Below, one piece after another: positions 41,255-51,710 of a stretch of 64,000 bases of DNA (position 1 is the stretch's first letter; each line of letters begins with the position of its first letter). The position numbers and the translations under genes are program-made. The stretch covers positions 8,089-72,088 of the forward strand of contig JBMOQP010000031.1 of assembly GCA_049322715.1 (NCBI GenBank), read 5' to 3'. The stretch comes from Thiofaba sp049322715 (GTDB taxonomy: Bacteria > Pseudomonadota > Gammaproteobacteria > Halothiobacillales > Halothiobacillaceae). Below the pieces are notes generated by a model. That model worked only from the letters and a program-made list of their open reading frames with translations. It did no database searches and was not told the origin of the DNA.

Positions 41255-41980
41255 ATGAATATCCGCAGCCTTACCCCATCGAGTCTCGGCATGCTGGCAG
41301 CACTGCTGACCTGGCAGGGGTTGTTCGTACCCTCGATCGCCTATGCTGCCCATTCGCTCGACGACATCAACGCAACCGTCCGCCAATTTATCGACGAATC
41401 CCTGCCGCCCCGCCCAGGCATGCGCCGGGAGGTCCAGATCAACCCCCTGGATCCAAGGCTGCGCCTTGCCGAATGCGACAAGCCACTGCAGGCCTTTACC
41501 CCCGGCAGCCAGCGCGGCAGCGGGTCGCTCACCGTGGGAGTGCGCTGCGAGGGCAGCAGCCCGTGGAAGATCTATGTCTCGGCCCGAATCAAGGTCTTCC
41601 GCCCGGTGGTCATCGCGAACCGCCCCCTGCCAAAGGGAAGCCCGATCAACCTCGCCGATGTCGAACTCCAGGAACGGGACGTCACGCGCCTGACGGATGG
41701 ATTCTTCACCGATCCTCACGCCCTGGCCGGCATGCTCGCCAAGAGGCCGCTGGGCAGCGGAGAGATCCTGAGCGCGTCCAATCTACAGGCTCCAACCCTG
41801 GTCAACAAGGGCGACAAGGTGCGCATCGTCGCCCGCCCCGGGGCCTTCGAAGTGATCATGATGGGCGAGGCCATGCGCGACGGGGGGCAGGGGGATCGCA
41901 TCCCGGTGCGGAACCTCAGCTCCGGACGCGTCGTCGAAGCCATCATCAGCGGTGCCGGCGAAGTGGAGATCGTGTTTTGA
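41255..41980 (+). CDS. flgA: Flagellar P-ring assembly chaperone FlgA
   Basis: FlgA is a periplasmic chaperone for P-ring (FlgI) assembly. From the ATG at 41255 (AAGG 8 bases upstream) it has 241 residues with a signal peptide (about 1-31, ending AYA). The SAF-type domain has ANRPLPKGSPINLADVELQERDV and LASKxPL-like MLAKRPLGSGEILSASNLQ. It ends RNLSSGRVVEAIISGAGEVEIVF, typical of FlgA. An in-frame ATG at 41237 is less likely. No convincing promoter was found. Confidence 0.93.
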   Translation: MNIRSLTPSSLGMLAALLTWQGLFVPSIAYAAHSLDDINATVRQFIDESLPPRPGMRREVQINPLDPRLRLAECDKPLQAFTPGSQRGSGSLTVGVRCEGSSPWKIYVSARIKVFRPVVIANRPLPKGSPINLADVELQERDVTRLTDGFFTDPHALAGMLAKRPLGSGEILSASNLQAPTLVNKGDKVRIVARPGAFEVIMMGEAMRDGGQGDRIPVRNLSSGRVVEAIISGAGEVEIVF

Positions 41981-42012
41981 GGCATCGCCGCCGACAATGT
42001 TGCCTCTGCCCC

Positions 42013-42039
42013 TAAAGTTTCCTCGACCGCTTCCGATAT
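42013..42039 (+). promoter_or_regulatory. Sigma-28 (FliA) promoter for flgMN
   Basis: TAAAGTTT (8 of 8), 11 bases, then TCCGATAT (6 of 8 against GCCGATAA). The predicted start lies about 30 bases before the flgM ATG. FliA-dependent flgM transcription with feedback by the anti-sigma factor is the classical arrangement. Confidence 0.82.
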
Positions 42040-42079
42040 ACTGCTTACCAACGGGGCACGACGCCCGGGGAGAACCCAC

Positions 42080-42388
42080 ATGACCAGTATCGACAACCTG
42101 ACAGGCCGCCCCCGTCCGCTGGAGACATCCGTCAGCGAGCGAAGTCGCGCAGGCTCGGCCGCGGGCAACAGCAAGCCGACTGGCGAAGCGGCCGCGGACA
42201 GCATCACCCTGACCGAAACGGGCAGCCAGATCGCGGCGGCGAGCCGCGAGATGGCCGCCACGCCCGCCTTCGACAGCGCCAAGGTGGAGCGCATCAAGGA
42301 GTTGATTGCCGAAGGGCGCTACTCCATCGACCCCCAGCGCATCGCGGACCGCTTCATAGAGCTCGAGTCATCCCTCGGCAAGGCGTGA
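42080..42388 (+). CDS. flgM: Anti-sigma-28 factor FlgM
   Basis: FlgM binds and inhibits FliA until the hook is finished, when it is exported. The 102 residues start TSIDNLTGRPRPLE, a low-complexity disordered N-terminal half rich in Ser, Ala and Thr. The C-terminal sigma-binding helices follow (FDSAKVERIKELIAEGRYSIDPQRIADRFIELE), the hallmark of the family. The ribosome-binding site is GGGGAG. The stop overlaps flgN. Confidence 0.94.
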   Translation: MTSIDNLTGRPRPLETSVSERSRAGSAAGNSKPTGEAAADSITLTETGSQIAAASREMAATPAFDSAKVERIKELIAEGRYSIDPQRIADRFIELESSLGKA

Positions 42389-42864
42389 TGACGGAATCCG
42401 CATCGCCTTCGCCATGCACCTTCCTGCGCTCGGCGCTGGAGGGACTGCATGCCGGGCTTGAAAAACTTGCCGAGCTTCAGGAAAGGCTCGACGATTCGCT
42501 CCCCCGCAACACCCTGCCCCCTGAGTTGCTGCAGAATTACAGCCACCAGCTTGACCGCCTGCTCGAGGCCGAGACGCTCAGGACCAAGGCCCTGGCCTTG
42601 CTCGGGTTTGGTCCCAACCAGATGAACGATGCGCTGGGCTCTTGCCCGTCCTCCGATCTCGCGCCGCTGTGGGAATCCATCCGGGAAAGACTGCCCCTGA
42701 TTGCCCTCAACAACCGCAAGCACGCCCAGGTCCTTCACAAGGCTTCAGCCAGCATCCATGCGGGCCTTGGCCTGCTTGGCGTCCTGCCGGCGCACTCCCT
42801 CCTCTACGGCCCGAGTGGCCAGCGGGAAGCCCCACCCACCGGCCGGACCCTCGGCTCCGCCTGA
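42388..42864 (+). CDS. flgN: Flagellar export chaperone FlgN
   Basis: FlgN is the cytoplasmic chaperone for FlgK and FlgL. The 158 residues are nearly all helical, with L-rich heptads (LRSALEGLHAGLEKLAELQERL, SHQLDRLLEAETLRTKALALLGF) and a C-terminal LYGPSGQ, the usual FlgN ending. The start (TGATG) overlaps the flgM stop by one base. The identification rests on fold pattern and position after flgM. Confidence 0.88.
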   Translation: MTESASPSPCTFLRSALEGLHAGLEKLAELQERLDDSLPRNTLPPELLQNYSHQLDRLLEAETLRTKALALLGFGPNQMNDALGSCPSSDLAPLWESIRERLPLIALNNRKHAQVLHKASASIHAGLGLLGVLPAHSLLYGPSGQREAPPTGRTLGSA

Positions 42865-42875
42865 CCCTCCGGGGA

Positions 42876-43067
42876 CTACTTGCCCCCGGCCAGGATCCAG
42901 CCGGTCAGGGAGGCGAAGGTCATCAGGAAGCCGACCGGAACGATGCCGATAAAGTAGACCGCCAGGCTGCTGTCGGCATCGATGAACATGGCCGTGAAGC
43001 CGACCCCTACCCCGACGAGGGTAAGGATGATGCCGAGCACGAGCATGATCTTGAATGCGCGGTTCAT
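42876..43067 (-). CDS. Small two-helix membrane protein, unknown function
   Basis: The 63 residues begin NRAFKIMLVLGIILTLVGVGVGFTAM and end VPVGFLMTFASLTGWILAGGK, two hydrophobic helices joined by a short acidic turn (DADSS). No family is recognised. The start has GGAAC-type spacing only, so expression level is unclear. It is convergent with flgN (11 bp apart) and lies downstream of the tRNA-Ala terminator. Confidence 0.55.
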   Translation of the reverse strand: MNRAFKIMLVLGIILTLVGVGVGFTAMFIDADSSLAVYFIGIVPVGFLMTFASLTGWILAGGK

Positions 43068-43130
43068 GGTTCGTTCCTGTGTGAAATTCCGCCAGCCTGC
43101 CATCGAAGGCCGAAATGGGGAAGACCGGAA

Positions 43131-43166
43131 ACAAAAAGGCCCGAATGCAAGCATTCGGGCCTTTCC
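43131..43166 (-). terminator. Rho-independent terminator after tRNA-Ala
   Basis: On the minus strand AAGGCCCGAATGC-TT-GCATTCGGGCCTT is a perfect 13-bp stem followed by TTTGTTT. It lies just 6 bases after the tRNA 3' CCA end and therefore closes the tRNA transcription unit. Confidence 0.92.
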
Positions 43167-43171
43167 GTGTT

Positions 43172-43247
<76 letters not shown>

Positions 43248-43347
43248 NNNNNNNNNNNNNNNNNNNNNNNNNNNNNNNNNNNNNNNNNNNNNNNNNNNNN
43301 NNNNNNNNNNNNNNNNNNNNNNNNNNNNNNNNNNNNNNNNNNNNNNN
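43248..43347. other. Assembly gap, 100 N, between two identical tRNA copies
   Basis: The last 77 bases before the gap (43171-43247) and the first 77 after it (43348-43424) are identical, beginning TTGGTGGAGC and ending TATAGCCCC. Exactly 77 shared bases is what a de Bruijn graph assembly at k=77 leaves at a repeat node. The gap probably hides a tandem tRNA cluster, or nothing at all. Confidence 0.9.
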
Positions 43348-43348
43348 T

Positions 43349-43424
<76 letters not shown>

Positions 43425-43445
43425 ACAGCGTTGGGATGGGTGCGC

Positions 43446-43474
43446 ATCTTACGCACCATCCCCCGCATCGTCAA
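43446..43474 (-). promoter_or_regulatory. Sigma-70 promoter for the tRNA-Ala unit
   Basis: TTGACG (5 of 6) and TAAGAT (5 of 6) are spaced 17 bp, ending about 20 bases before the mature tRNA 5' end. The -35 box overlaps the gltX stop codon. The -10 box lies within the inverted repeat GGTGCG / CGCACC, and the bases after it are GC-rich, as expected for a stringently controlled tRNA promoter. Confidence 0.85.
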
Positions 43475-44898
43475 GCCGATTTTGACGCCTCGATGAAGGA
43501 AATGGCCTTCTGCAGGCGGACGAGGCTGCGCTCGCGTCCGGCCAGGGCGAGCGTGGTGTCGATCGACGGCGAGGCGGTGGAGCCGGTCAGAGCCACCCGC
43601 ATCGGCTGGGCGAGCATGGGAAACTTGATGCCCTGGGCCTTGACGATGTCCTTGATCAGGGCCTCGAGCACGGGCACGCGCCAGTCCTCCACGCCTTCCA
43701 GTGCTTCGACCACTGCGCGCAGGACGGGATCGGCCGCCGCGGTCAGGTGCTTGGCCGCGGCCTCCTCGTCATAGCTGATCTCGTCGCGGAAGTAGCAGGC
43801 CGCCTGCTGGGCCATCTCGACCAGGGTGCGGGCGCGCTCGCGCAGGGCGACAACGACATCCTCAAGCGCAGGGCCCGCGCTCGGATCGACGCCAAGGTTG
43901 CCCAGGTGCCAGCCCAGGTAGCGGGCCACGTGCGACGGATCGCTGGTCTTGAGGTAGTGCTGGTTGAGCCACAGCAGCTTGTCCGGGTTGATGGCCGAGG
44001 CGGACTGGTTCACGTCCGCCACATCGAACAGGCGCATCATTTCCTCGCGGCTGAAGATCTCCTGGTCGCCGTTGGACCAGCCCAGGCGCACCAGATAGTT
44101 CAGCAGCGCCTCGGGCAGGTAACCCTCCTCGTGGTACTGCATCACACTCACCGCGCCGTGGCGCTTGGACAGCTTGGCGCCATCCGGCCCCAGGATCATC
44201 GGCAGGTGGCCGTACACCGGCGGCTCGGCGCCCATGGCGCGGAAGATGTTGATCTGGCGCGGGGTGTTGTTCAGGTGGTCATCGCCACGGATGACGTGGG
44301 TGATGCCCATGTCGTAGTCGTCCACCACCACGGTCAGGTTGTAGGTCGGCGTGCCGTCCGAGCGGGCGATGATCAGATCGTCCAGTTCCTCGTTACGGAT
44401 CACCACGCGGCCACGCACCATGTCCTCGATCACCACTTCACCATCGAGCGGGTTCCTGAAGCGCACCACAGGCTGCACACCTGCTGGGGGCTCGGGCAAC
44501 ACCTTACCAGGCTCTGGGCGCCAGCGGCCGTCGTAGCGCGGCTTCTCGCCGCGCTCCATCTGCGCCTCGCGCAGCGCGTCCAGCTCCTCGCGCGGCATGT
44601 AGCAGTAATAGGCATGCCCGCTGGCGAGCAGCTGCTGGATGACTTCCTTGTAGCGATCGAAACGCTTGGTCTGGTAGAACGGCCCCTCGTCGTATTCTAG
44701 GTTGAGCCAGGTCATGCCCTCGAGGATCGCGTTGACCGACTCCGGGGTGGAGCGCTCGAGGTCGGTATCCTCGATGCGCAGGATGAAGTCGCCACCGTGG
44801 CGCCGTGCGTACAGGTAGGAAAACAGCGCGGTACGCGCGCCGCCGATGTGCAGGTAACCGGTGGGACTGGGGGCGAATCGGGTGCGGATCTTCTTCAT
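43471..44898 (-). CDS. gltX: Glutamyl-tRNA synthetase
   Basis: GltX charges tRNA-Glu. The 475 residues start KKIRTRFAPSPTGYLHIGGARTALF, with the HIGH motif, followed by LRIEDTDLERST, the KMSKS-type loop GAKLSKRHGAVSV and the helical anticodon-binding domain. I chose the ATG at 44898; the frame is open upstream but the extension is not GltX-like. The Cys cluster of the E. coli zinc site is not evident. The next features downstream are tRNA-Ala genes, as in Pseudomonas, where Ala and Glu tRNA genes follow gltX. Confidence 0.96.
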   Translation of the reverse strand: MKKIRTRFAPSPTGYLHIGGARTALFSYLYARRHGGDFILRIEDTDLERSTPESVNAILEGMTWLNLEYDEGPFYQTKRFDRYKEVIQQLLASGHAYYCYMPREELDALREAQMERGEKPRYDGRWRPEPGKVLPEPPAGVQPVVRFRNPLDGEVVIEDMVRGRVVIRNEELDDLIIARSDGTPTYNLTVVVDDYDMGITHVIRGDDHLNNTPRQINIFRAMGAEPPVYGHLPMILGPDGAKLSKRHGAVSVMQYHEEGYLPEALLNYLVRLGWSNGDQEIFSREEMMRLFDVADVNQSASAINPDKLLWLNQHYLKTSDPSHVARYLGWHLGNLGVDPSAGPALEDVVVALRERARTLVEMAQQAACYFRDEISYDEEAAAKHLTAAADPVLRAVVEALEGVEDWRVPVLEALIKDIVKAQGIKFPMLAQPMRVALTGSTASPSIDTTLALAGRERSLVRLQKAISFIEASKSA

Positions 44899-44993
44899 GA
44901 CAGGCTCGGCATCATTGAGTGCCGCGCAGTTTAGCAAAGCCTGCAGCAACCGGATTGGCGAGCCGCGGTTTGCATCGCAGGGAGGCCGGCGAC

Positions 44994-46220
44994 TTACGGG
45001 GGCTCGACAAGAGCCAACACCACATCCATCACGTTCGTCCCCGTCGGCCCGGTCCGGATCAGGGCATCGGCGGCGGCCAGCGCGGCGCCGCTGTCCGCGC
45101 GGCACAGGGCCTCTTGTGGGTCGAACCCCTGCGCGCGCATCAGGGCCACCGTACCGCCGTCCACACAGGCGCCCGCATCCTTGGTGGGACCGTCGCTGCC
45201 ATCCGTGCCCGCCGCCAGCAGGGTGATGCCAAACCGCCCCGCAAGCAGAAGCGCGGCACTCAGGGCCAGGTGCTGGTTGCGCCCGCCTCGCCCCGGATGC
45301 TCCGGCAGGGCCACGGTGGTCTCACCGCCCCAGAGATGGAGCCCCGGCGGCCCGTCGATTGATTGACGAGCCAGCCGCGCCCCCGCCTCCGCAGCGTCGC
45401 CGCACAAAGGCTCACCATGACGATGAATGGGCAGTCCAAGACATGAGGCAGCGCGCACCGCCCCATCCAGCGCCGTCGCATTGCCGGCGAGGATGCGCGC
45501 CTCGACCGACGCCCAGCGCGGATCGTCCACGTCAGGCTGTGGCGGCGCGGCATCGAGCGGAGCACGCATCCAGTCCGGCAGATTGTCGGGCAATGGCGCA
45601 TCCACACAAGGCGACAGCGGCCCGGAACCAATGCTGGCGGGATCGTCCCCCGGCACATCGGAGATCATCAGCACCACCGCACGACGCCCGCCCAGGCGCT
45701 CCAGCAAGCGCCCGCCCTTGATGCAGGACAAGCGCTTGCGCACCGCGTTCATGGCATGGATATCCAGCCCGCTGCCCAGCAGCCAGGCATTCACCCGCCG
45801 CCAGTCGGCAAGCGTCACACCTTCGGGCAACACCTCGACCAGACTGGACGCCCCGCCGGAGAGCAGGAACAGCACGGGCCGATCCGCAGTCGCAGCGGCA
45901 ATGAAGTCCATCAGACGACGCCCGGCATGCAGGCTGCGCGCATCGGGCAGAGGATGCCCGGCTTCGATGATCCCGACGCCAGTACGATTCCGCAGTGTGG
46001 GCGAAACATGACCGTCCTTGGTGATCAGAAGCGCGGGCGTGGCGGGCCGCGCATCAAGCGCCCCCTCCAGCATGGAAGAAGCCGCCTTGCCGATGGCAAC
46101 GATGCCCCCAAACGGCTCAATGCGTTGACGTAACGCATCAGCGACCACGGATCGCCCGTCCACGGACTGCAGCGCAGCCTCCAACACGGTGCGCAGGACT
46201 TGGCGGGCATTCATCGACAT
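44994..46220 (-). CDS. Glycerate 2-kinase (MOFRL/TtuD type)
   Basis: Enzymes of this type phosphorylate D-glycerate to 2-phosphoglycerate in the serine, glyoxylate or tartrate routes. The 408 residues include IVAIGKAASSMLEGAL, LFLLSGGASSLVEVLPEGVTL, MNAVRKRLSCIKGGRLL, MISDVPGDDPASIGSGPLS and the C-terminal MOFRL-domain segment LLAAGTDGSDGPTKDAGACVDG. I chose the ATG at 46220, with AGG 7 bases upstream; ATG 46214 is possible. No glyoxylate or serine-cycle genes are nearby. Confidence 0.9.
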   Translation of the reverse strand: MSMNARQVLRTVLEAALQSVDGRSVVADALRQRIEPFGGIVAIGKAASSMLEGALDARPATPALLITKDGHVSPTLRNRTGVGIIEAGHPLPDARSLHAGRRLMDFIAAATADRPVLFLLSGGASSLVEVLPEGVTLADWRRVNAWLLGSGLDIHAMNAVRKRLSCIKGGRLLERLGGRRAVVLMISDVPGDDPASIGSGPLSPCVDAPLPDNLPDWMRAPLDAAPPQPDVDDPRWASVEARILAGNATALDGAVRAASCLGLPIHRHGEPLCGDAAEAGARLARQSIDGPPGLHLWGGETTVALPEHPGRGGRNQHLALSAALLLAGRFGITLLAAGTDGSDGPTKDAGACVDGGTVALMRAQGFDPQEALCRADSGAALAAADALIRTGPTGTNVMDVVLALVEPP

Positions 46221-46231
46221 GGAAAGCCTGC

Positions 46232-46345
46232 ATGTGAGGCTTGTGGAACGCATGAGCGAAGCGTCATTCGCCGGATGAAAGAGTGAGTGATGCCGAAGTC
46301 TCCGTGCGGCGGGTTAATTCGAGCGCCGTACCCAACGGGCTTCCG
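46232..46345. repeat. Two GCGAAGCG-type palindromic repeats upstream of the glycerate kinase
   Basis: GGAACGCATGAGCGAAGCG...CATTCGCC lies at about 46237-46272. A diverged copy in the opposite orientation (GGGTACGGCGCTCGAATTAA then CCCGCC on the minus strand) lies at about 46313-46343. Both resemble the common bacterial intergenic palindrome with GCGNAGCG at its centre. A third copy lies beyond the SEC-C gene near 46943-46972. Confidence 0.5.
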
Positions 46346-46388
46346 ACATGGATGCCGGAAGGGTGCGAGAACAGGATGAGCTGCGCCA

Positions 46389-46399
46389 CCCCCCCCCCC
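46389..46399. repeat. C11 homopolymer tract
   Basis: Eleven consecutive C residues lie in the 203-bp gap between the SEC-C gene and the glycerate kinase gene, 25 bp past the SEC-C stop. Tracts of this length are prone to slippage and to sequencing error. No reading frame that would be switched was recognised. Confidence 0.9.
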
Positions 46400-46423
46400 G
46401 TGGGCTGGCCGCTTCCCGGAGTA

Positions 46424-46819
46424 TCAGGCGCGAACATCACCATCGACGTAGAACCAGCGTCCCTGCTCCCGCACGAACCGGCTGCATTCCTGCAACCGTT
46501 GGACCCGACCGCCCCCGACACGCCAGTTGGCGACGAAGCACACCAACCCGCGATCATCATTGGCACCACCCTCCCCCACCTTGTCGATCCGCAGCCCCAG
46601 CCACTTCATCGACTCTTCGGGGTCGAAATCAAGCGACTCAGGCCGCGTGGTTTCGTGCCAGGTCGCCAGAAGATAGGGCTCGTTGGCCCGGGTGAATGCG
46701 GTATAGCGCGAGCGCATCAACTGCTCGGCGGTCTCGGGCAGGATCCCATGGTCGATAAAACGTCCGCAGCACGCCGAATAGGTATGACCGGAACCGCAAG
46801 GACACGACTGTTCACTCAT
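46424..46819 (-). CDS. YchJ-family SEC-C motif protein
   Basis: The 131 residues begin SEQSCPCGSGHTYSACCGRFIDH, the zinc-binding SEC-C motif (CxCGS...CC). The UPF0225/YchJ fold follows: AEQLMRSRYTAFTRANEPYLLATWHETTRP, a conserved block of this family, and ERSRF-like ECSRFVREQGRWFYVDG. The second SEC-C motif found at the C terminus of E. coli YchJ is absent. The function of the family is unknown; metal binding is likely. Confidence 0.9.
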   Translation of the reverse strand: MSEQSCPCGSGHTYSACCGRFIDHGILPETAEQLMRSRYTAFTRANEPYLLATWHETTRPESLDFDPEESMKWLGLRIDKVGEGGANDDRGLVCFVANWRVGGGRVQRLQECSRFVREQGRWFYVDGDVRA

Positions 46820-46937
46820 GGTCGTTCAGCATCTTGCCAGCGAGGTCAGGTACCGTGCCCGTTCGCATTCCAAGCTTGAGAAAGGATGTTCAAACGCACA
46901 GCGCCCCCGCTGAAAACCCAAAACCGCCATTTGTAGC

Positions 46938-46985
46938 TTGCAGGACGCGTTAGCGGAGCGTAACCCGCCCGCGGGCTGCTCATTA
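46938..46985. repeat. GCGNAGCG-type palindromic repeat downstream of metZ
   Basis: GGACGCGTTAGCGGAGCGTA followed by ACCCGCC, then GCCCGCGGGC, resembles the copies near 46.25 and 46.33 kb. It lies directly after the metZ stop and could serve as its transcript end. Confidence 0.45.
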
Positions 46986-46997
46986 GCGGATCAAGAC

Positions 46998-48182
<1,185 letters not shown>

Positions 48183-48220
48183 GACTGCCTCTTGGTTTTT
48201 TTGGCAGTGTAGCAGCCCGG

Positions 48221-48835
48221 TCAGTGGGTGATGTAGACCAACGTGCCCTCGCCCAGGCGGGCGAACAGGTCGACCACGTCCGCGTTGTACATGCGCACGC
48301 AACCGTGCGAGGCGGGGCGGCCGATGAGCCCTTCCTCGGGCGTGCCATGGATGTAGATGTAGCGGCGATAGGAGTCGACCCTACCGCCCTGATTGATGCC
48401 TGGCTCCAGGCCCTCAAGCCACATGATGCGGGTGGTGACGTCGTCCTCGGGCACGTCAATCGGATCCTTGATGATGTCCGCGATGCGACCGGTCGGCCGG
48501 CGCGACTTGAACACCATCCCCAGCGGCTCGCCCTCGCCGATCATCGTGCGGATGCGATGCAGCCCGAGGGGAGTCTGGTTGCTCCCCTCTTGGGAACCGG
48601 GGCCGAAGGCGGAGGTGGACACCGGGTAGGTCTTGAGCAGGCGGCCATCCTGCAGGAGGTACAGGCGCTGGGCGGCGATGCTGACCACGACGTAGGGCTG
48701 CCCGGCCCGCTCCCACTTGGCCTCGACGGCCCGGACCGCGTTGGAGGCCTTGAGCCCATGCGGCGACAGGGCGTCACCGGCCAGCGCGTTCATGCCAAAC
48801 CCGCCCAGCAACAGCGCCACAAGCCATGCACGCAT
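48221..48835 (-). CDS. L,D-transpeptidase (YkuD family)
   Basis: The product is a periplasmic enzyme likely to form 3-3 cross-links or attach proteins to peptidoglycan. The 204-residue frame has a signal peptide (ending NALA), then YVVVSIAAQRLYLLQDGRLLKTYPVSTS and the catalytic motif HGTPEEGLIGRPASHGCVRMYN (His and the nucleophilic Cys in SHGCVR). The start is uncertain: ATG 48835 has no proper ribosome-binding spacing, while a TTG at 48844 overlaps the purF stop and could be coupled. There is no LysM domain. Confidence 0.9.
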   Translation of the reverse strand: MRAWLVALLLGGFGMNALAGDALSPHGLKASNAVRAVEAKWERAGQPYVVVSIAAQRLYLLQDGRLLKTYPVSTSAFGPGSQEGSNQTPLGLHRIRTMIGEGEPLGMVFKSRRPTGRIADIIKDPIDVPEDDVTTRIMWLEGLEPGINQGGRVDSYRRYIYIHGTPEEGLIGRPASHGCVRMYNADVVDLFARLGEGTLVYITH

Positions 48836-48840
48836 CCTCG

Positions 48841-50361
<1,521 letters not shown>

Positions 50362-50369
50362 GGGCTATC

Positions 50370-50864
50370 TCAAAGCTTGAAGTTTTGCGCCAGATCGTTC
50401 GGAAGCAGATCGCGCATCCATTTCGCGACCGGACTCAGGTTCTGGATGACCTGAGATCCCTTCCACCAAGGATCCTGCGGCATCGGCGTCAGGCTGCCGA
50501 GCAGGATCAGGACACACACCAGGAACACCCCGCGCACCAGGCCGAAGACGACCCCGATGCTGCGATCCGAACCCGAGAGGCCGGTCTTCCTCACCAGCAA
50601 TCCGATCACGGCATTGATGATGCCGCCGACGATCAGGGTAAGGATGAAGAGGATGACGAAAGCGACGGCGAGACGCATCGAGGGGATATCGATGCTCGCC
50701 GGCAAAAAGGGCGCCAGGTGCGCGGCGTAGAGGATGCCGATGACGAATGCCGCAACCCAGGTCAGCAGAGAGACCATCTCCTTCATGAAGCCGCGCAAGA
50801 CACTGATCAGCGCGGAAAAGGCGATGACACCGAGCAGGACGAGGTCGACGGTCGTCAGGTGCAT
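50370..50864 (-). CDS. cvpA: CvpA family membrane protein
   Basis: CvpA is an inner-membrane protein named for colicin V production and linked with envelope homeostasis. The 164 residues carry four hydrophobic helices with VDLVLLGVIAFSALISVLRGFMKE at the N terminus and the conserved LLVRKTGLSGSDRSIGVVFGLVRG segment. I chose the ATG at 50864; a TTG four codons earlier is in frame and no start has a clear ribosome-binding site. It lies directly ahead of purF, the classical arrangement. Confidence 0.92.
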   Translation of the reverse strand: MHLTTVDLVLLGVIAFSALISVLRGFMKEMVSLLTWVAAFVIGILYAAHLAPFLPASIDIPSMRLAVAFVILFILTLIVGGIINAVIGLLVRKTGLSGSDRSIGVVFGLVRGVFLVCVLILLGSLTPMPQDPWWKGSQVIQNLSPVAKWMRDLLPNDLAQNFKL

Positions 50865-50943
50865 GGACACACGCAATGGTTAAAGCGGCATTCTAACCGC
50901 AGAGGTGGCGTTCACCAATGCACAGGGAGCGGATTGGGGAACG

Positions 50944-50979
50944 CCGGAAAAAGGAAGGGGCGCCATGGTGGCGCCCCTT
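50944..50979 (-). terminator. Rho-independent terminator after rplI
   Basis: On the minus strand AAGGGGCGCCA and TGGCGCCCCTT pair over 11 bp around a 3-base loop, followed by CCTTTTTCC. It closes the rpsF-rpsR-rplI operon 22 bp after the rplI stop. Confidence 0.9.
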
Positions 50980-51001
50980 GCATCACGGTCACGCGCGGCC
51001 A

Positions 51002-51451
51002 TCAGGCCTCGGCAATCACGTTCACCTTGACGGAGGTGTTGACGTCGGTGTGCAGGTGCAGCTCGATGTCGTACTCGCCAACGGCGCGCAGCGGGCCGGT
51101 CGGCATGCGGACCTCACGCTTCTCGACGGCATGGCCGGCGGCAGTCAGTGCGTCGGCGATCTCGGCGGTGCCGATGGAGCCGAACAGCTTGCCTTCGGTA
51201 CCGGCCTTGCCGGCGATGGTCACGGACACACCCTCGAGCTGGACTGCACGTGCCTGGGCTGCGGCCAGCGCCTCGGCGGCGGCCTTCTCCAGTTCCGCGC
51301 GGCGGGCTTCGAACTCGGCCACGTTGGACTTGGTGGCGGCCTTGGCCTTGCCATAGGGGATCAGGAAGTTGCGCGCGTAACCGTTGCGCACCTTCACCAC
51401 ATCACCCAGGTTGCCCAGGTTCTCTACTTTGCTCAGCAGAATGACTTCCAT
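51002..51451 (-). CDS. rplI: 50S ribosomal protein L9
   Basis: L9 is an elongated protein at the base of the L1 stalk. The 149 residues start EVILLSKVENLGNLGDVVKVRNGYARNFLIPYGKA, the L9 signature. The long connecting helix (about 40-75, Ala- and Glu-rich) and the C-terminal domain FGSIGTAEIADAL follow. GAGGGG precedes the start. Third gene of the rpsF-rpsR-rplI operon. Confidence 0.98.
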   Translation of the reverse strand: MEVILLSKVENLGNLGDVVKVRNGYARNFLIPYGKAKAATKSNVAEFEARRAELEKAAAEALAAAQARAVQLEGVSVTIAGKAGTEGKLFGSIGTAEIADALTAAGHAVEKREVRMPTGPLRAVGEYDIELHLHTDVNTSVKVNVIAEA

Positions 51452-51465
51452 TGCTCGCGCTCCCC

Positions 51466-51690
51466 TCAGTGACGGTCAGTGTAGGGCAGCAGCGCCAGGA
51501 AGCGCGCGCGCTTGATGGCCTCGGCCAGCTGGCGCTGGTAGCGCACCTTGGTGCCGGTCACGCGGCTCGGAACGATCTTGCCGGTCTCGGTCAGGAAACC
51601 CTTGAGGGTGGCGAGATCCTTGTAGTCGATGTGCTCAACGCCCTCGGCGGTGAACTTGCAGAACTTGCGACGACGGAAATAACGGGACAT
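51466..51690 (-). CDS. rpsR: 30S ribosomal protein S18
   Basis: S18 pairs with S6 on the platform of the small subunit. The 74 residues read RYFRRRKFCKFTAEGVEHIDYKD with the conserved Cys, and end ITGTKVRYQRQLAEAIKRARFLALLPYTDRH-like, as in the family. The priB gene found between rpsF and rpsR in E. coli is absent, the usual state outside some Gamma- and Betaproteobacteria. Confidence 0.98.
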   Translation of the reverse strand: MSRYFRRRKFCKFTAEGVEHIDYKDLATLKGFLTETGKIVPSRVTGTKVRYQRQLAEAIKRARFLALLPYTDRH

Positions 51691-51710
51691 GACTTTACCT
51701 CGTCAGCGAA

